The position numbers and the translations under genes were made by a program. 64,000 nucleotides of DNA from Mycobacterium pinniadriaticum. GTDB lineage: Bacteria; Actinomycetota; Actinomycetes; Mycobacteriales; Mycobacteriaceae. The first letter of the stretch is position 1; each line of letters starts with the position of its first letter. The DNA lies in assembly GCF_026242045.1 (NCBI RefSeq), contig NZ_JAPJDO010000006.1, forward strand, positions 186,001 through 250,000, in the 5' to 3' direction. Shown one piece after another: positions 1 to 7,865 of this stretch. The notes beneath the pieces were generated by a model that was not told the origin of the DNA, did no database searches, and saw only the letters and a program-made list of their open reading frames with translations.

Positions 1-190
1 CGCCGACGGCCGCCACCTGGGACCGGCCGGCCAGCCGCCGAAGCTGCTGGGTTTGCTCGACAGCCTGGCCGTACCACGCGCGGCAGTGGTCACAGGTGGT
101 GAGATGTTCGTCGACGCGGGCGGCGGGAACGGGTTCACGTTCGCCGTCGAGCCGGGCCGACAACGCCTCCCGGGCGACATCGCAGTCCAC
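1..190 (-). CDS. zf-HC2 (anti-sigma-type zinc finger) protein, N-terminal part only
   Basis: The gene runs off the left edge; 63 codons from a GTG start are visible. The N-terminus carries Cys3 and an HxxxCxxC motif (His29, Cys33, Cys36), the zinc-binding pattern of anti-sigma factors and of the wider zf-HC2 family. The missing C-terminal part normally holds a membrane segment, so whether this is a true anti-sigma factor cannot be decided. A weak GGAG lies only one or two bases before the start, so a nearby alternative start is possible. It is divergent from the ArsR gene at 270. Confidence 0.6.
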   Translation of the reverse strand, partial: MDCDVAREALSARLDGEREPVPAARVDEHLTTCDHCRAWYGQAVEQTQQLRRLAGRSQVAAVG

Positions 191-255
191 ACTCCAATAG
201 TCGCGTATCCGGCCGGGATTGTTCCAGCGTCCCCGGCTCGGGCGCTGCGGTGGAC

Positions 256-270
256 TAGATTCCTAGACCA
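256..270 (+). promoter_or_regulatory. Possible -10 element of a leaderless arsR transcript
   Basis: TAGATT at 256-261 fits the mycobacterial TANNNT -10 hexamer. The ATG at 270 lies 8 bases downstream, where transcription would start, and no Shine-Dalgarno sequence precedes it. This is what a leaderless mRNA would look like. Inferred from sequence pattern only. Confidence 0.3.
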
Positions 271-602
271 TGGACGGGCCAGGGGATGAGGGCAAGGTCC
301 AGCGTGCCTCGTCCGCACTGGCCGATGTCGACATCGGCGGCTGGACATTGCGGTTCGATCTGCTCTCCGATCCGCACCGGCTGGAGATCCTTCTCGGCCT
401 GCACCGAGCGCCCGGCATCTGTGTCGGTGACCTCGCCGCGGCGGTAGGCCGATCGGAAAACGCTGTTTCGCAAGCCCTTCGGGTTCTTCGCCAGCAGGGT
501 TGGGTCACCTCGACCCGGGTGGGGCGCCAGGTCACCTACCGCCTCGAGGACCACACCGTGCACGACCTGTTGCACTGGATCGGCGCCGCACACACCGAGT
601 GA
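270..602 (+). CDS. ArsR-family metal-responsive repressor
   Basis: A 110-residue winged-helix protein of the usual ArsR/SmtB length. The helix-turn-helix lies at about residues 50-76, with recognition helix ENAVSQALRVLRQQG, followed by a beta-wing (STRVGRQVTYRLED). The C-terminal helix contains His residues (DHTVHDLLHWIGAAH) that could form an alpha-5 metal site like those of NmtR/KmtR-type Ni/Co sensors; this is inference. It sits directly upstream of the cobalt transporter operon and of an inverted repeat at 621-644, so it probably represses that operon when cobalt is scarce or balanced. Metal specificity is not proven by sequence. Confidence 0.8.
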   Translation: MDGPGDEGKVQRASSALADVDIGGWTLRFDLLSDPHRLEILLGLHRAPGICVGDLAAAVGRSENAVSQALRVLRQQGWVTSTRVGRQVTYRLEDHTVHDLLHWIGAAHTE

Positions 603-620
603 GTCGATCGGTCCACTCGA

Positions 621-644
621 ATATCTGTACAGGTAGACAGATAT
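621..644. promoter_or_regulatory. Putative ArsR operator in front of cbiM
   Basis: A perfect 8-bp inverted repeat, ATATCTGT (621-628) and ACAGATAT (637-644), with an 8-bp spacer. It sits in the 107-bp gap between arsR and the cobalt transporter. Size and AT-rich arms resemble 12-2-12 ArsR/SmtB operators. Confidence 0.5.
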
Positions 645-709
645 CGAGCTCGCGCACTAGGCTCGGCAAGTGGGCCGGGGGACCCGACCCCACCGGCGAG
701 GAGGCAGGC

Positions 710-1408
710 TTGAGCGTCCAGATCACGGCCATGCACATGAGCGACGGCCTGGTCAACGCGCCGACATCGGTGGTATTCGGGGTGCTGGCGATCGCGGTGG
801 TGGCCTTCTGCGGATGGCGGGCGCGAACCGAGCTCGACGAGCGTACGGTCCCGCTCGCCGGTCTGGTCGCCGCGTTCATCTTCGCGGTCCAGATGATCAA
901 CTTCCCGATCCTGCCGGGGGTCAGCGGTCACCTCCTCGGTGGCGCGCTGGCAGCCATCCTGGTCGGTCCGTATACCGGCGTGCTGTGCATCACCATCGTG
1001 CTCGTCGTGCAGTCGCTGCTGTTCGCCGACGGCGGGGTGACCGCACTTGGGATGAACATCACCAACATGGCGCTGATCGGTGTGGCCGCCGGATACACCG
1101 CCGCCCGCGTTCTCTACGCCTTGGTACGACGGCGGCGCCCGGGTTCGGTACCCGCGCTCGGCGTCGTGGGATTCATCTCGGCGGTCATCGGAACCGTCTG
1201 TGCGTCGATGGGTTTCGTCGTCGAGTACGCGCTCGGTGGCGCGACCCCGACGTCGCTGGGCACGGTTGCCGCCTACATGCTCGGCACCCATGTGTTGATC
1301 GGCATCGGGGAGGGGCTGATCACCGCGGTGACGGTGATGGCCGTCGCCCGGTCTCGTCCTGACCTCGTCTATCTGCTGCGCGGCGACCGTGAGGCGGTGC
1401 CGGCATGA
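710..1408 (+). CDS. cbiM: Cobalt ECF transporter substrate-binding membrane protein CbiM
   Basis: S-component of a cobalt/nickel energy-coupling-factor importer, an integral membrane protein that captures the metal ion. The sequence begins MHMSDGLVN, matching the conserved CbiM/NikM start MHIPDG in which the N-terminal His ligates the metal. It then has several hydrophobic helices and the typical PGVSGHLLGG and ALGMNITNM segments. Start choice: TTG 710 has a strong GAGGAGG just upstream and gives 232 aa, adding seven residues before MHM. ATG 731 would place His at position 2 as in the family but has no Shine-Dalgarno. The stop overlaps the next micro-ORF start as ATGA. Confidence 0.88.
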   Translation: MSVQITAMHMSDGLVNAPTSVVFGVLAIAVVAFCGWRARTELDERTVPLAGLVAAFIFAVQMINFPILPGVSGHLLGGALAAILVGPYTGVLCITIVLVVQSLLFADGGVTALGMNITNMALIGVAAGYTAARVLYALVRRRRPGSVPALGVVGFISAVIGTVCASMGFVVEYALGGATPTSLGTVAAYMLGTHVLIGIGEGLITAVTVMAVARSRPDLVYLLRGDREAVPA

Positions 1409-1473
1409 GCGACGCTTGCGGAGCGAATCAACAGCCGGCATGCGGGACCCGAGCCTGCGAGGGAACCGCATGA
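1405..1473 (+). CDS. 22-codon coupled micro-ORF, MIRU-like insert
   Basis: A 22-codon ORF fills the gap between cbiM and the PDGLE gene exactly. Its ATG overlaps the cbiM stop (ATGA at 1405-1408) and its TGA overlaps the next start (ATGA at 1470-1473). The segment between the two TGAs is 65 bp and flanked by the same ATGA. That is the layout described for mycobacterial interspersed repetitive units (MIRUs), which insert into start/stop overlaps and keep translational coupling. The peptide has three Cys and no recognisable domain, so it may matter only for coupling. The PDGLE gene also has its own GAGGGAA upstream. Confidence 0.4.
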   Translation: MSDACGANQQPACGTRACEGTA

Positions 1474-1814
1474 GTCCCCGGCGCTGGCAGTTCTGGGTCG
1501 GCTTCGGGGTCTCGATCCTGTTGATCGCCGGGGTGGTGTCCTACTTCGCCAGCTCGAACCCGGACGGGCTGGACTCGGCCACCCGGCAGGGTTGCCACGT
1601 CATCGACACCGCCAATGGTGAACAACTGTCCGGTAATTGCATCGCCCAGCATGCGACTCAGCACGCCATGTCGGCGTCGCCGCTGGCCGACTACACGGTG
1701 CTGGGTCATCCCGCCAGCGGTGGGCTGGCCGGGATCATCGGAGCCGCTATCGTGCTGGCCATCGCCGGCGGTGCGTTCTGGCTGATCTCGCGCACCCGCC
1801 GCGCGAAGGGCTGA
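1470..1814 (+). CDS. PDGLE-domain membrane protein (CbiN-like accessory subunit)
   Basis: A 114-residue protein with an N-terminal membrane helix (about residues 9-27), the diagnostic NPDGLD motif at 30-35, a soluble loop, and a second membrane helix near the C-terminus (about 83-106) ending in a basic tail. PDGLE proteins act as the small CbiN-type partner of CbiM in cobalt ECF transporters. The start ATG 1470 has GAGGGAA 6-12 bases upstream. The next gene, cbiQ, begins 5 bases after the stop. Confidence 0.82.
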   Translation: MSPRRWQFWVGFGVSILLIAGVVSYFASSNPDGLDSATRQGCHVIDTANGEQLSGNCIAQHATQHAMSASPLADYTVLGHPASGGLAGIIGAAIVLAIAGGAFWLISRTRRAKG

Positions 1815-1818
1815 TGAG

Positions 1819-2595
1819 GTGGGTGCCGGACACTCGCATCCGTTGTATCGCGACGGTGAATCGCGGGTGCATCGCGCCCCGGCAGAGGTCAAGATCGCCG
1901 GCCTGGTGCTGTTCGTCCTCGCGGTGGTCGCCACGCCTCGCGAAATGATCTGGCCGTTCGCGGTTTACGCGGCGATCGTGCTGGTGGTATGGCGGGTGGC
2001 GGGTATCCCGTTGCGGTGGATCCTGCCGCGGATGCTCATCGAGGCGCCCTTCGTCGTGCTCGCGGTGCTGCTGCCCTTCGCCGAGGGGGGTGCCCGGGTC
2101 GAGGTGGCGGGCATGGCGCTGTCGGTGACCGGTTTGTGGGCCGCCTGGGGGATCGTCGTCAAGGGAACCCTGGGCGTGGCAGCCTCGCTGACCGTCGCGG
2201 CCACCACGTCGGCGCGGGAACTGCCGCTGGCGCTGAGCCGGCTCGGCGTACCGGGTCTGGTGACCTCGATGCTGGTGTTGATGATCCGCTACGTCGACCT
2301 GCTGTCGGCCGAGGTGGGACGCATGCGGATGGCGCGGATCTCCCGCGGAGACTCCCCGCGGGCCATCCACCAGGCCGGAGCGATCGCCAAAGGCGTTGGT
2401 GCACTGTTTCTTCGGTCCTACGAGCGTGGCGAACGAGTGTACGTGGCGATGACATCGCGCGGGTTCGACGGCAAGGTTCCCGAGCTCGCGATCGTCGGCG
2501 CCGGGCCACGAGCATCCGGGGCGCAGTGGGCGTATGCACTGACTCCGGCGGTCGCGGCGGCCGCGGTGGCGGCCTCGGCATGGGTGCTGCGGTGA
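1819..2595 (+). CDS. cbiQ: Cobalt ECF transporter transmembrane coupling protein CbiQ
   Basis: EcfT-type coupling subunit (258 aa) linking CbiM to the ATPase. About five hydrophobic segments lie between residues 25 and 165. The two coupling motifs that dock on the ATPase appear as ARISRG (172-177) and TSRGF (212-216), matching the Ala-Arg-Gly motifs of EcfT proteins. A His residue pair occurs near the N-terminus (GAGHSHP). GTG 1819 is the only start near the upstream stop in this frame. The stop overlaps the cbiO GTG as GTGA, indicating translational coupling. Confidence 0.87.
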   Translation: MGAGHSHPLYRDGESRVHRAPAEVKIAGLVLFVLAVVATPREMIWPFAVYAAIVLVVWRVAGIPLRWILPRMLIEAPFVVLAVLLPFAEGGARVEVAGMALSVTGLWAAWGIVVKGTLGVAASLTVAATTSARELPLALSRLGVPGLVTSMLVLMIRYVDLLSAEVGRMRMARISRGDSPRAIHQAGAIAKGVGALFLRSYERGERVYVAMTSRGFDGKVPELAIVGAGPRASGAQWAYALTPAVAAAAVAASAWVLR

Positions 2596-3332
2596 GCGCG
2601 CCGGCGATCCGCGTCGAGAGCCTGCGCTACCGCTACCCCGACGGACACGCCGCCCTCGGCGGTGTCGACCTGAGCATCGACCCCGGCGAACGGGTGGCCA
2701 TCCTCGGGCCCAACGGAGCGGGCAAGACCACCCTCATGCTGCACCTCAACGGGGTGCTCACCGCCACCTCGGGTTCTGTCGAGATCAGCGGAATCCCGTT
2801 GAACCGCAAGACTCTCCGTGATATCCGGCGCCGCGTCGGGCTGGTGTTCCAGGACCCCGACGACCAGCTGTTCATGCCGACCGTCGCCCAGGATGTCGCA
2901 TTCGGGCCGGCCAACTTCGGTGTGACCGGCGACGAACTCGCTGCGAGGGTGGCGAGCGCGCTGGACGTGGTGTCGATGACCGAGCAGGCCGACCGCAGCC
3001 CCGCGCACCTGTCCGGGGGTCAGCGTCGGCGCGCGGCGCTGGCCACGGTGCTGGCCTGCGAACCGGAGATCCTGGTGCTCGACGAACCGTCGGCGAATCT
3101 GGATCCGGTGGCGCGCCGCGAACTGGCCGAGACGCTGGCGACCTTGTCCGCCACGATGCTAGTGGTCACCCATGATCTGCCATACGCCGCGCAGTTGTGC
3201 GACCGGGCGATCGTCCTCGACGGTGGCGCGGTGGTCGCCGACGACACGATCACCACGGTGCTCGCCGACGCGGAATTGCTTGCCGCCCATCGGCTCGAAC
3301 TGCCGTGGGGATTCGTCGTTCCGGCCCGCTGA
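2592..3332 (+). CDS. cbiO: Cobalt ECF transporter ATPase CbiO
   Basis: ABC ATPase of 246 aa that powers the transporter from the cytoplasmic face. Walker A is GPNGAGKTT (39-47), the Q-loop Gln is in VFQDPDDQLF (Q87), the signature is LSGGQ (140-144), Walker B is ILVLDEPS (160-167) and the switch His is H194. Start GTG 2592 overlaps the cbiQ stop; ATG 2580 upstream is an alternative. As in other CbiMNQO systems, one ATPase gene is present, so it probably acts as a homodimer. It is the last gene of the operon. Confidence 0.9.
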   Translation: MSAPAIRVESLRYRYPDGHAALGGVDLSIDPGERVAILGPNGAGKTTLMLHLNGVLTATSGSVEISGIPLNRKTLRDIRRRVGLVFQDPDDQLFMPTVAQDVAFGPANFGVTGDELAARVASALDVVSMTEQADRSPAHLSGGQRRRAALATVLACEPEILVLDEPSANLDPVARRELAETLATLSATMLVVTHDLPYAAQLCDRAIVLDGGAVVADDTITTVLADAELLAAHRLELPWGFVVPAR

Positions 3333-3414
3333 CCTCTTCCCGCGGGGGGTGCGGCGATTCCGTTCCACCGCGTATACCGGACAGTAATCGTCCGAATTGT
3401 GATTTGATCAGTGC

Positions 3415-4545
3415 ATGAGCATTCGCACGGCATTCACCGATCTCATGGGAATCGAACACCCTCTCGTCGGTTTCAACCGCTCGCCGGCGGTCGTGGCAGA
3501 AGTGACCAACGCGGGTGGCTTGGGAGTGCTTGCGGCAACCGCCTACACTCCCGAACAGCTCGACGCACAGCTGACGTGGATCGAGGAACAGACGGATGGC
3601 CGGCCCCATGGTGTCGACCTCCTGGTGCCCGAAAAGGTTGCGATCGGCGATGCCGGCGATCTCGTCGCCAGCCTGCGTGCGCAGATTCCCGACGTTCACC
3701 TCGAGTTCGTCGAGCGTCTCATGGCCAAGTACGAGATCCCGGCGATACCCGCGGAGGCCACGCCGCTTGTCAACGACGAGATTGCCGCTGCCCTCAATCC
3801 CGAAGGTGCACAGGCACTTATCGATGTCGCCCTCGGGCATCCGATCGCGTTGATCGCCAACGCGCTGGGGACGCCACCGGCCTCGCTGGTGGACAACGCA
3901 CACGAGCGGGGAGTGATCGTCGCGGCGCTGGTGGGCCGTGCCAAGCATGCCCGCCGTCAGGTCGAGGCCGGAGTGGACGTCCTGATCGCGCAGGGTACCG
4001 AGGCCGGTGGCCATACCGGGACCATCGCGACGACCGTGCTCACTCCAGAGGTGATATCCGTGGCGCAGGGGCGGCCGGTACTCACGGCAGGAGGCGTCGC
4101 ATCTGGACAGCAGATGGCGGCCGGCCTGGCTCTCGGAGCTGCCGGAGTCTGGTGTGGATCGGTGTGGCTCAACAGCATCGAGGACATCACACCTGATGCG
4201 ATCAAACGGAAATTCCTCTCAGCCAGAAGTTCCGACACTCTGCGATCACCGCTTCGCACCGGAAAGCCGGCCCGGCAGCTCCGCAGCGCATATCACGACG
4301 AATGGGAGGCCGACGGCCTGCCGGCGTTGCCGATGCCGCTACAGCCGATGCTCGTCAACGAGGCGTTTGGCCGAATCGATGCGGCGGCAGCCGAGGGACA
4401 TGCCGGCGCGCTGGCGTTGGAGACCTTCTTCATCGGTCAGGTGGTAGGTGCGTTCGCCCGTCTACGGCCAACCAAAGAGATCGTCGAATCGATGGTCAGT
4501 GACTGCGACGAGCGGCTGCGCGAACTCGCAGCGCAGCTGCGTTGA
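3415..4545 (+). CDS. Nitronate monooxygenase family flavoprotein
   Basis: 376-aa FMN-dependent TIM-barrel protein of the 2-nitropropane dioxygenase/nitronate monooxygenase family. Family motifs are the N-terminal MGIEHPLVGFN segment, AGGLGVLA at 33-40, QGTEAGGHTG at 193-202 (His200 at the position of the catalytic His) and AGGVASGQQ at 225-233 for phosphate binding. Members oxidise alkyl nitronates, but many mycobacterial homologues have unknown natural substrates. It has an 82-bp upstream gap, so it is probably a separate transcript, and is convergent with the TetR gene at 4556. Whether it belongs to the downstream catabolic locus is unclear. Confidence 0.8.
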   Translation: MSIRTAFTDLMGIEHPLVGFNRSPAVVAEVTNAGGLGVLAATAYTPEQLDAQLTWIEEQTDGRPHGVDLLVPEKVAIGDAGDLVASLRAQIPDVHLEFVERLMAKYEIPAIPAEATPLVNDEIAAALNPEGAQALIDVALGHPIALIANALGTPPASLVDNAHERGVIVAALVGRAKHARRQVEAGVDVLIAQGTEAGGHTGTIATTVLTPEVISVAQGRPVLTAGGVASGQQMAAGLALGAAGVWCGSVWLNSIEDITPDAIKRKFLSARSSDTLRSPLRTGKPARQLRSAYHDEWEADGLPALPMPLQPMLVNEAFGRIDAAAAEGHAGALALETFFIGQVVGAFARLRPTKEIVESMVSDCDERLRELAAQLR

Positions 4546-4555
4546 CCCGCCGGCA

Positions 4556-5170
4556 TCAGTGTGACCTGGTGCCCACGATTGCTGAGGTCAACACCAGATC
4601 CACGACGTCTTCGGTGTACTGGTTCGCTTCGCGCGACAGGCGAGCACGACGCGAAGGGGGTGTGGTCAGGCACCGCATGAGCAGCGCACCGAACAACGCG
4701 TCGAGGAGCAGTGGGACGCGAGTGCCGGCAGGCAACTCCCCGCGAGAAACCCCGCGGCGAACGATGCGGCGCGTTGACGAGGCGTTCGCGGCCACGAAGA
4801 CTTCCCACCGCGGGGATAACTCCGGCACCATCCGGGCCTCGGTCGACAGCCGCAGTACGACGTCGCCGTTCTTGCCGGTGAGCAACCGCATGATGCTCCG
4901 GGCGAGCACCACGAGATCGCCACGCACGCTGCCGGTGTCGGTGTCGTAGGGGAGGTCGATTGCCGACTCGAGGCTGTCGAGTAGCAGCGTCGTGGCGTCC
5001 GACCAGCGAAGGTAGATCGACGACTTGCCGACCCGGGCTTCACGGGCGACTGCGTCGATGTTGAAGCCCGCCCAGCCCACTTGGCCGTACACTCTTGCAG
5101 CCGCGGCATGCACACGTTCGTCGAGTTCGGGGTCGCGCGGTCGGCCCGGACTGGCGTTGGTCTGAGTCAT
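4556..5170 (-). CDS. TetR-family transcriptional regulator
   Basis: 204-aa TetR protein with the N-terminal DNA-binding domain at about residues 14-65, including FNIDAVAREARVGKSSIYLRW. The C-terminal ligand domain shows no family-specific motif that I recognise. The start ATG 5170 is preferred over an upstream ATG because GAGAGGG precedes it. The gene lies on the left edge of the mce/terpene locus and is one candidate for the regulator that binds the repeated TAACC-N-GGTTA sites, but no such site lies in its own promoter region. Confidence 0.82.
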   Translation of the reverse strand: MTQTNASPGRPRDPELDERVHAAAARVYGQVGWAGFNIDAVAREARVGKSSIYLRWSDATTLLLDSLESAIDLPYDTDTGSVRGDLVVLARSIMRLLTGKNGDVVLRLSTEARMVPELSPRWEVFVAANASSTRRIVRRGVSRGELPAGTRVPLLLDALFGALLMRCLTTPPSRRARLSREANQYTEDVVDLVLTSAIVGTRSH

Positions 5171-5248
5171 CGACACCCTCTCGAGTGGGCGAGTAGTTAC
5201 CCGCAGCCACATGTCTGCTCTGCGTGGCTCAACCAAGCCTAAATGCAG

Positions 5249-5554
5249 CTAGCCGTCGATCCGGCTCCCATACCAGGGGCAGTACTCGTGGACGGACATC
5301 GCGAAGAACGTGTTCGCCAAGCTGAGGTCCACGGCCAGATACCGCGAGATACGATCCCGGATCTGCTCGGGATCGCGGTTGCGATCCAGGAAGTAGCAGG
5401 CTGATCGCGCGGTGCTGATCAAGTTCGGCGATGACTGCACGAACCCGAGGTTCTTCAGGTCGCGGACGAAGCTGTCGTTGTCAGCGTGAGCCAGTGGAGA
5501 CACGCCCAGGAGTGCGGCCGTGAGGGCGATTCCAACCGAGGTGGCGGTACGCAT
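5249..5554 (-). CDS. Secreted DUF732 protein
   Basis: 101-aa small exported protein typical of mycobacteria. A signal peptide covers about residues 1-24 (MRTATSV through PLAHADN). The mature part has the DUF732 pattern: SFVRDLKNLGF, a first Cys in ARSACYFLDR and a second near the end (HEYCPWYG), likely a disulfide pair. Start ATG 5554 has AGGAG upstream. Function unknown. A second DUF732 gene lies just upstream on the same strand, so the two are probably co-transcribed. Confidence 0.75.
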   Translation of the reverse strand: MRTATSVGIALTAALLGVSPLAHADNDSFVRDLKNLGFVQSSPNLISTARSACYFLDRNRDPEQIRDRISRYLAVDLSLANTFFAMSVHEYCPWYGSRIDG

Positions 5555-5595
5555 GCGCGATCTCCTTGCCGAGACCGATACTGCACGGTCATGAA

Positions 5596-5910
5596 CTAGC
5601 TCGGACACAGGTAAACCAGAGCCAGTTGTACGACGGCTGGAGTGACCAGCGTTGCCTCGTAGCCGACCAGCCCGTTCCGGCGCTGATCACAGACCAAGCG
5701 CCCGAGGCTCAGCAGCTCTCCATCGCTGCGAAACTCGGTCGGATCACGGTATTGCGAGAAGACCTCGCGGACCCGGACGAGGTACTCGTCCTCCGCAGCT
5801 GACAACGGCGTCACGGGGTCGGCTGTTGCGTGCGGCGAGATTGGTATCTGGGCCAGCGGCGCGGCGAGTGCGAGAAGCGTGCTCGCTACCAGGTGTCGTC
5901 GAACGCTCAC
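5596..5910 (-). CDS. Secreted DUF732-like protein
   Basis: 104 aa from a GTG start with AGAGGAAC upstream. A signal peptide of about 31 residues ends near HATADP. The mature domain has DUF732 features: EDEYLVRVREVF, Cys in LVCDQRR and a C-terminal ALVYLCPS. It is paralogous in layout to the protein encoded at 5249-5554. Function unknown; these small proteins are common in mycobacteria, often near secreted or mce genes. Confidence 0.68.
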   Translation of the reverse strand: MSVRRHLVASTLLALAAPLAQIPISPHATADPVTPLSAAEDEYLVRVREVFSQYRDPTEFRSDGELLSLGRLVCDQRRNGLVGYEATLVTPAVVQLALVYLCPS

Positions 5911-6060
5911 GTGCGGTTCCTCTCGTTCGGGCCCGATCGCCGTCGCGCAGCACTCGCGTCGAGGCTTTGCTGGATCCGCTCCTCATCGACGCTGGGCCTC
6001 CGCTGGTGTGTTTGCGCTGACGTCGCAGACACGCTTGTGGTCGCAGTCACACTCTGATTT

Positions 6061-6075
6061 ACTAACCTGGTTAGT
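6061..6075. promoter_or_regulatory. Regulon operator, site 1 (mce operon)
   Basis: ACTAACCTGGTTAGT, a perfect 15-bp palindrome around a central T. A TANNNT hexamer (TAACTT, 6084-6089) follows 8 bp downstream, so the palindrome sits over the likely -35 region of the yrbEA promoter. Best-matching copy of the repeated motif. Confidence 0.8.
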
Positions 6076-6144
6076 GTATTGCATAACTTGCGGCCTGTCA
6101 GCGACCTGCTTCAGACGGCAATTCCTGGTCCGAGAGGAGATTGA

Positions 6145-7011
6145 GTGGCCATCCGGGTTGGTGAGCCCGCCCCGCCGCGGCGACTGACATCGGTATCGGC
6201 CACTGTGGGCCGGTCGGCGTCCAAGGTTGCGGCCATACCAGTGCGCGCCTCGGGCACCACCGGGCGCGGAATCCGGCTCGCCGTCGACGTTCTCCGCTAC
6301 GCGGTGTACGACACGCTCACCCTGCGGATGCCCGTCAGTGAGTTCCTCTGGCAGGCCTGGGTGCTGCTCAAAGTCACCGCCACACCGGCCTTGCTGATGG
6401 CGATTCCGTTCGGTGCGATGGTCACGGTCGTGACGTCCGGTCTGGTATCGGAGGTCGGTGCGACAGCTCTGCTCGGCGCGGCCAGCGGCGTCGGTGTCGT
6501 TCGACAAGGGGCGCCGATCACGGCGGGACTCCTCATGGGAGGTGCCGCGGCGTCGGCGATTGCCTCCGACTTCGGGGCGCGAGCGATGCGAGAGGAGCTC
6601 GACGCTTTGCGGGTACTGGGCATCGACCCGGTCCGCAGGTTGGTCGTACCGCGCTTTCTCGCGCTCATCCTCATCGCTCCCATCCTCTGCATGATCATCA
6701 TCGCGTCGGGCACCGGTGCCGCCTTCCTCCTCTCGGTAACGGTCAACGAGGTCGCACCCGGTTCGTTCTGGAGTTCGTTCGGCACATTCGCCGACATGGT
6801 CGACGTCGGCTTCGCGATCGCCAAGAGTGTGGTCTTCGCGGCAATCGTGGCGATCGTCTCCTCGCTGCGAGGTATGGAGGCCAAGGGTGGTCCACGGGGT
6901 GTGGCCGATGCGGTCAATGCCGCAGTGGTCATCAACGTGGTTCTCATCGTCTTCGCCAACCTGGCGATCACCCAGATTCAGACCATGTTCTTCCCGATGG
7001 CGATCGCGTAA
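6145..7011 (+). CDS. yrbEA: YrbE/MlaE-type permease A of the Mce transporter
   Basis: 288-aa integral membrane permease subunit of the Mce lipid importer, homologous to MlaE. Hydrophobic helices occur from about residue 70 onward. The conserved MlaE segment around GAPITAGLLMGGAAAS and the DFGARAMREELDALRVLGID motif, which contacts the ATPase, are clear. The N-terminus is about 35 residues longer than usual. GTG 6145 has GAGAGGAG 5 bases upstream. It overlaps yrbEB by one base (TAATG) and is the first gene of the operon behind operator site 1. Confidence 0.9.
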   Translation: MAIRVGEPAPPRRLTSVSATVGRSASKVAAIPVRASGTTGRGIRLAVDVLRYAVYDTLTLRMPVSEFLWQAWVLLKVTATPALLMAIPFGAMVTVVTSGLVSEVGATALLGAASGVGVVRQGAPITAGLLMGGAAASAIASDFGARAMREELDALRVLGIDPVRRLVVPRFLALILIAPILCMIIIASGTGAAFLLSVTVNEVAPGSFWSSFGTFADMVDVGFAIAKSVVFAAIVAIVSSLRGMEAKGGPRGVADAVNAAVVINVVLIVFANLAITQIQTMFFPMAIA

Positions 7012-7859
7012 TGGCAGCCCCTGCTTCACTTCTGAGCGTGCGGGTGTTCTCGGCACGGACGGCGATGTCGCCGCTTCGGACGATCGGCCAATGGGCGTTG
7101 TTCATCGCGCAGACCTTCTTGTACCTGCCGTTGACGGTGCGAAAATACACCCGGCAGACCTTGGCAGCGACGATCAACCTCGCGTGGGGACGCGGCTCAC
7201 TGATCGTCGATGGCGGCACGATCAGTGTCCTTCTGATCCTCGGCATGGCGGTCGGCGCTTCCCTGGCCATCGAAGCGCTGGCCACCCTCAACATCATCGG
7301 GTTCGGCGCGCTGTCGGGACTGATCGGTGGGGTGGGTGCTGTCCGGGTCATCGGACCGCTCGTGGCCGGTATCGCCTTCACCGCACAGGCGGGTACCCGG
7401 ATGACGGCCGAGATCGGCGCGATGCGGATCTCCGACGAGATCGACGCGGTCGAGGTGATGGGACTCCGGCCGATCCCATTCGTCGTCGGCACCAGGATGA
7501 TCGGTGGATTGCTTTGCGTCGTACCCGGATACCTCCTCACGATGGTGGCGACGTTTTACATTTTGGAGACCGTCGTCACGACGTTCAGCGGCGAGCCGGC
7601 CGGAACCTACGATCATTACTTCATCCAGTTCTTGACACCGATCGACTTGTTGTACTCGCTTATCAAGGCGACGACCTACTGTGTCGCGGCAACCCTGATT
7701 CACTGCTACTACGGGTATTTCGCCTCCGGCGGTCCGGTCGGAGTGGGCCAGGCCTCGGGTCGAGCGGTCCGCGCGAGCTTGGTGACCATCATGATCCTGG
7801 ACTTCGCGACCACTGTGCTCCTGTGGGGGCTCAAGCCTGAGTTCGTGTTCAAGGGATAG
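7011..7859 (+). CDS. yrbEB: YrbE/MlaE-type permease B of the Mce transporter
   Basis: 282-aa MlaE-family permease, partner of YrbEA. It carries the equivalent ATPase-coupling motif EIGAMRISDEIDAVEVMGLRP around residues 125-145 and several membrane helices. ATG 7011 overlaps the yrbEA stop by one base. Mce systems use a genome-encoded MceG/MlaF-type ATPase, which is not in this window. The mceA gene follows after 6 bases. Confidence 0.9.
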   Translation: MAAPASLLSVRVFSARTAMSPLRTIGQWALFIAQTFLYLPLTVRKYTRQTLAATINLAWGRGSLIVDGGTISVLLILGMAVGASLAIEALATLNIIGFGALSGLIGGVGAVRVIGPLVAGIAFTAQAGTRMTAEIGAMRISDEIDAVEVMGLRPIPFVVGTRMIGGLLCVVPGYLLTMVATFYILETVVTTFSGEPAGTYDHYFIQFLTPIDLLYSLIKATTYCVAATLIHCYYGYFASGGPVGVGQASGRAVRASLVTIMILDFATTVLLWGLKPEFVFKG

Positions 7860-7865
7860 CCCGAC

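Noticed and set aside
500..709. A 70-codon N-terminal extension of CbiM
   Set aside because: It overlaps the end of the ArsR gene in another frame, crosses the inverted repeat and precedes the conserved CbiM start.
6061..6075. The repeated palindrome as a KstR (cholesterol regulator) site
   Set aside because: KstR half sites (AAC and GTT) are two bases apart, whereas here AAC-CTG-GTT has three between them and the arms extend as TAACC/GGTTA. Similar look, different geometry.
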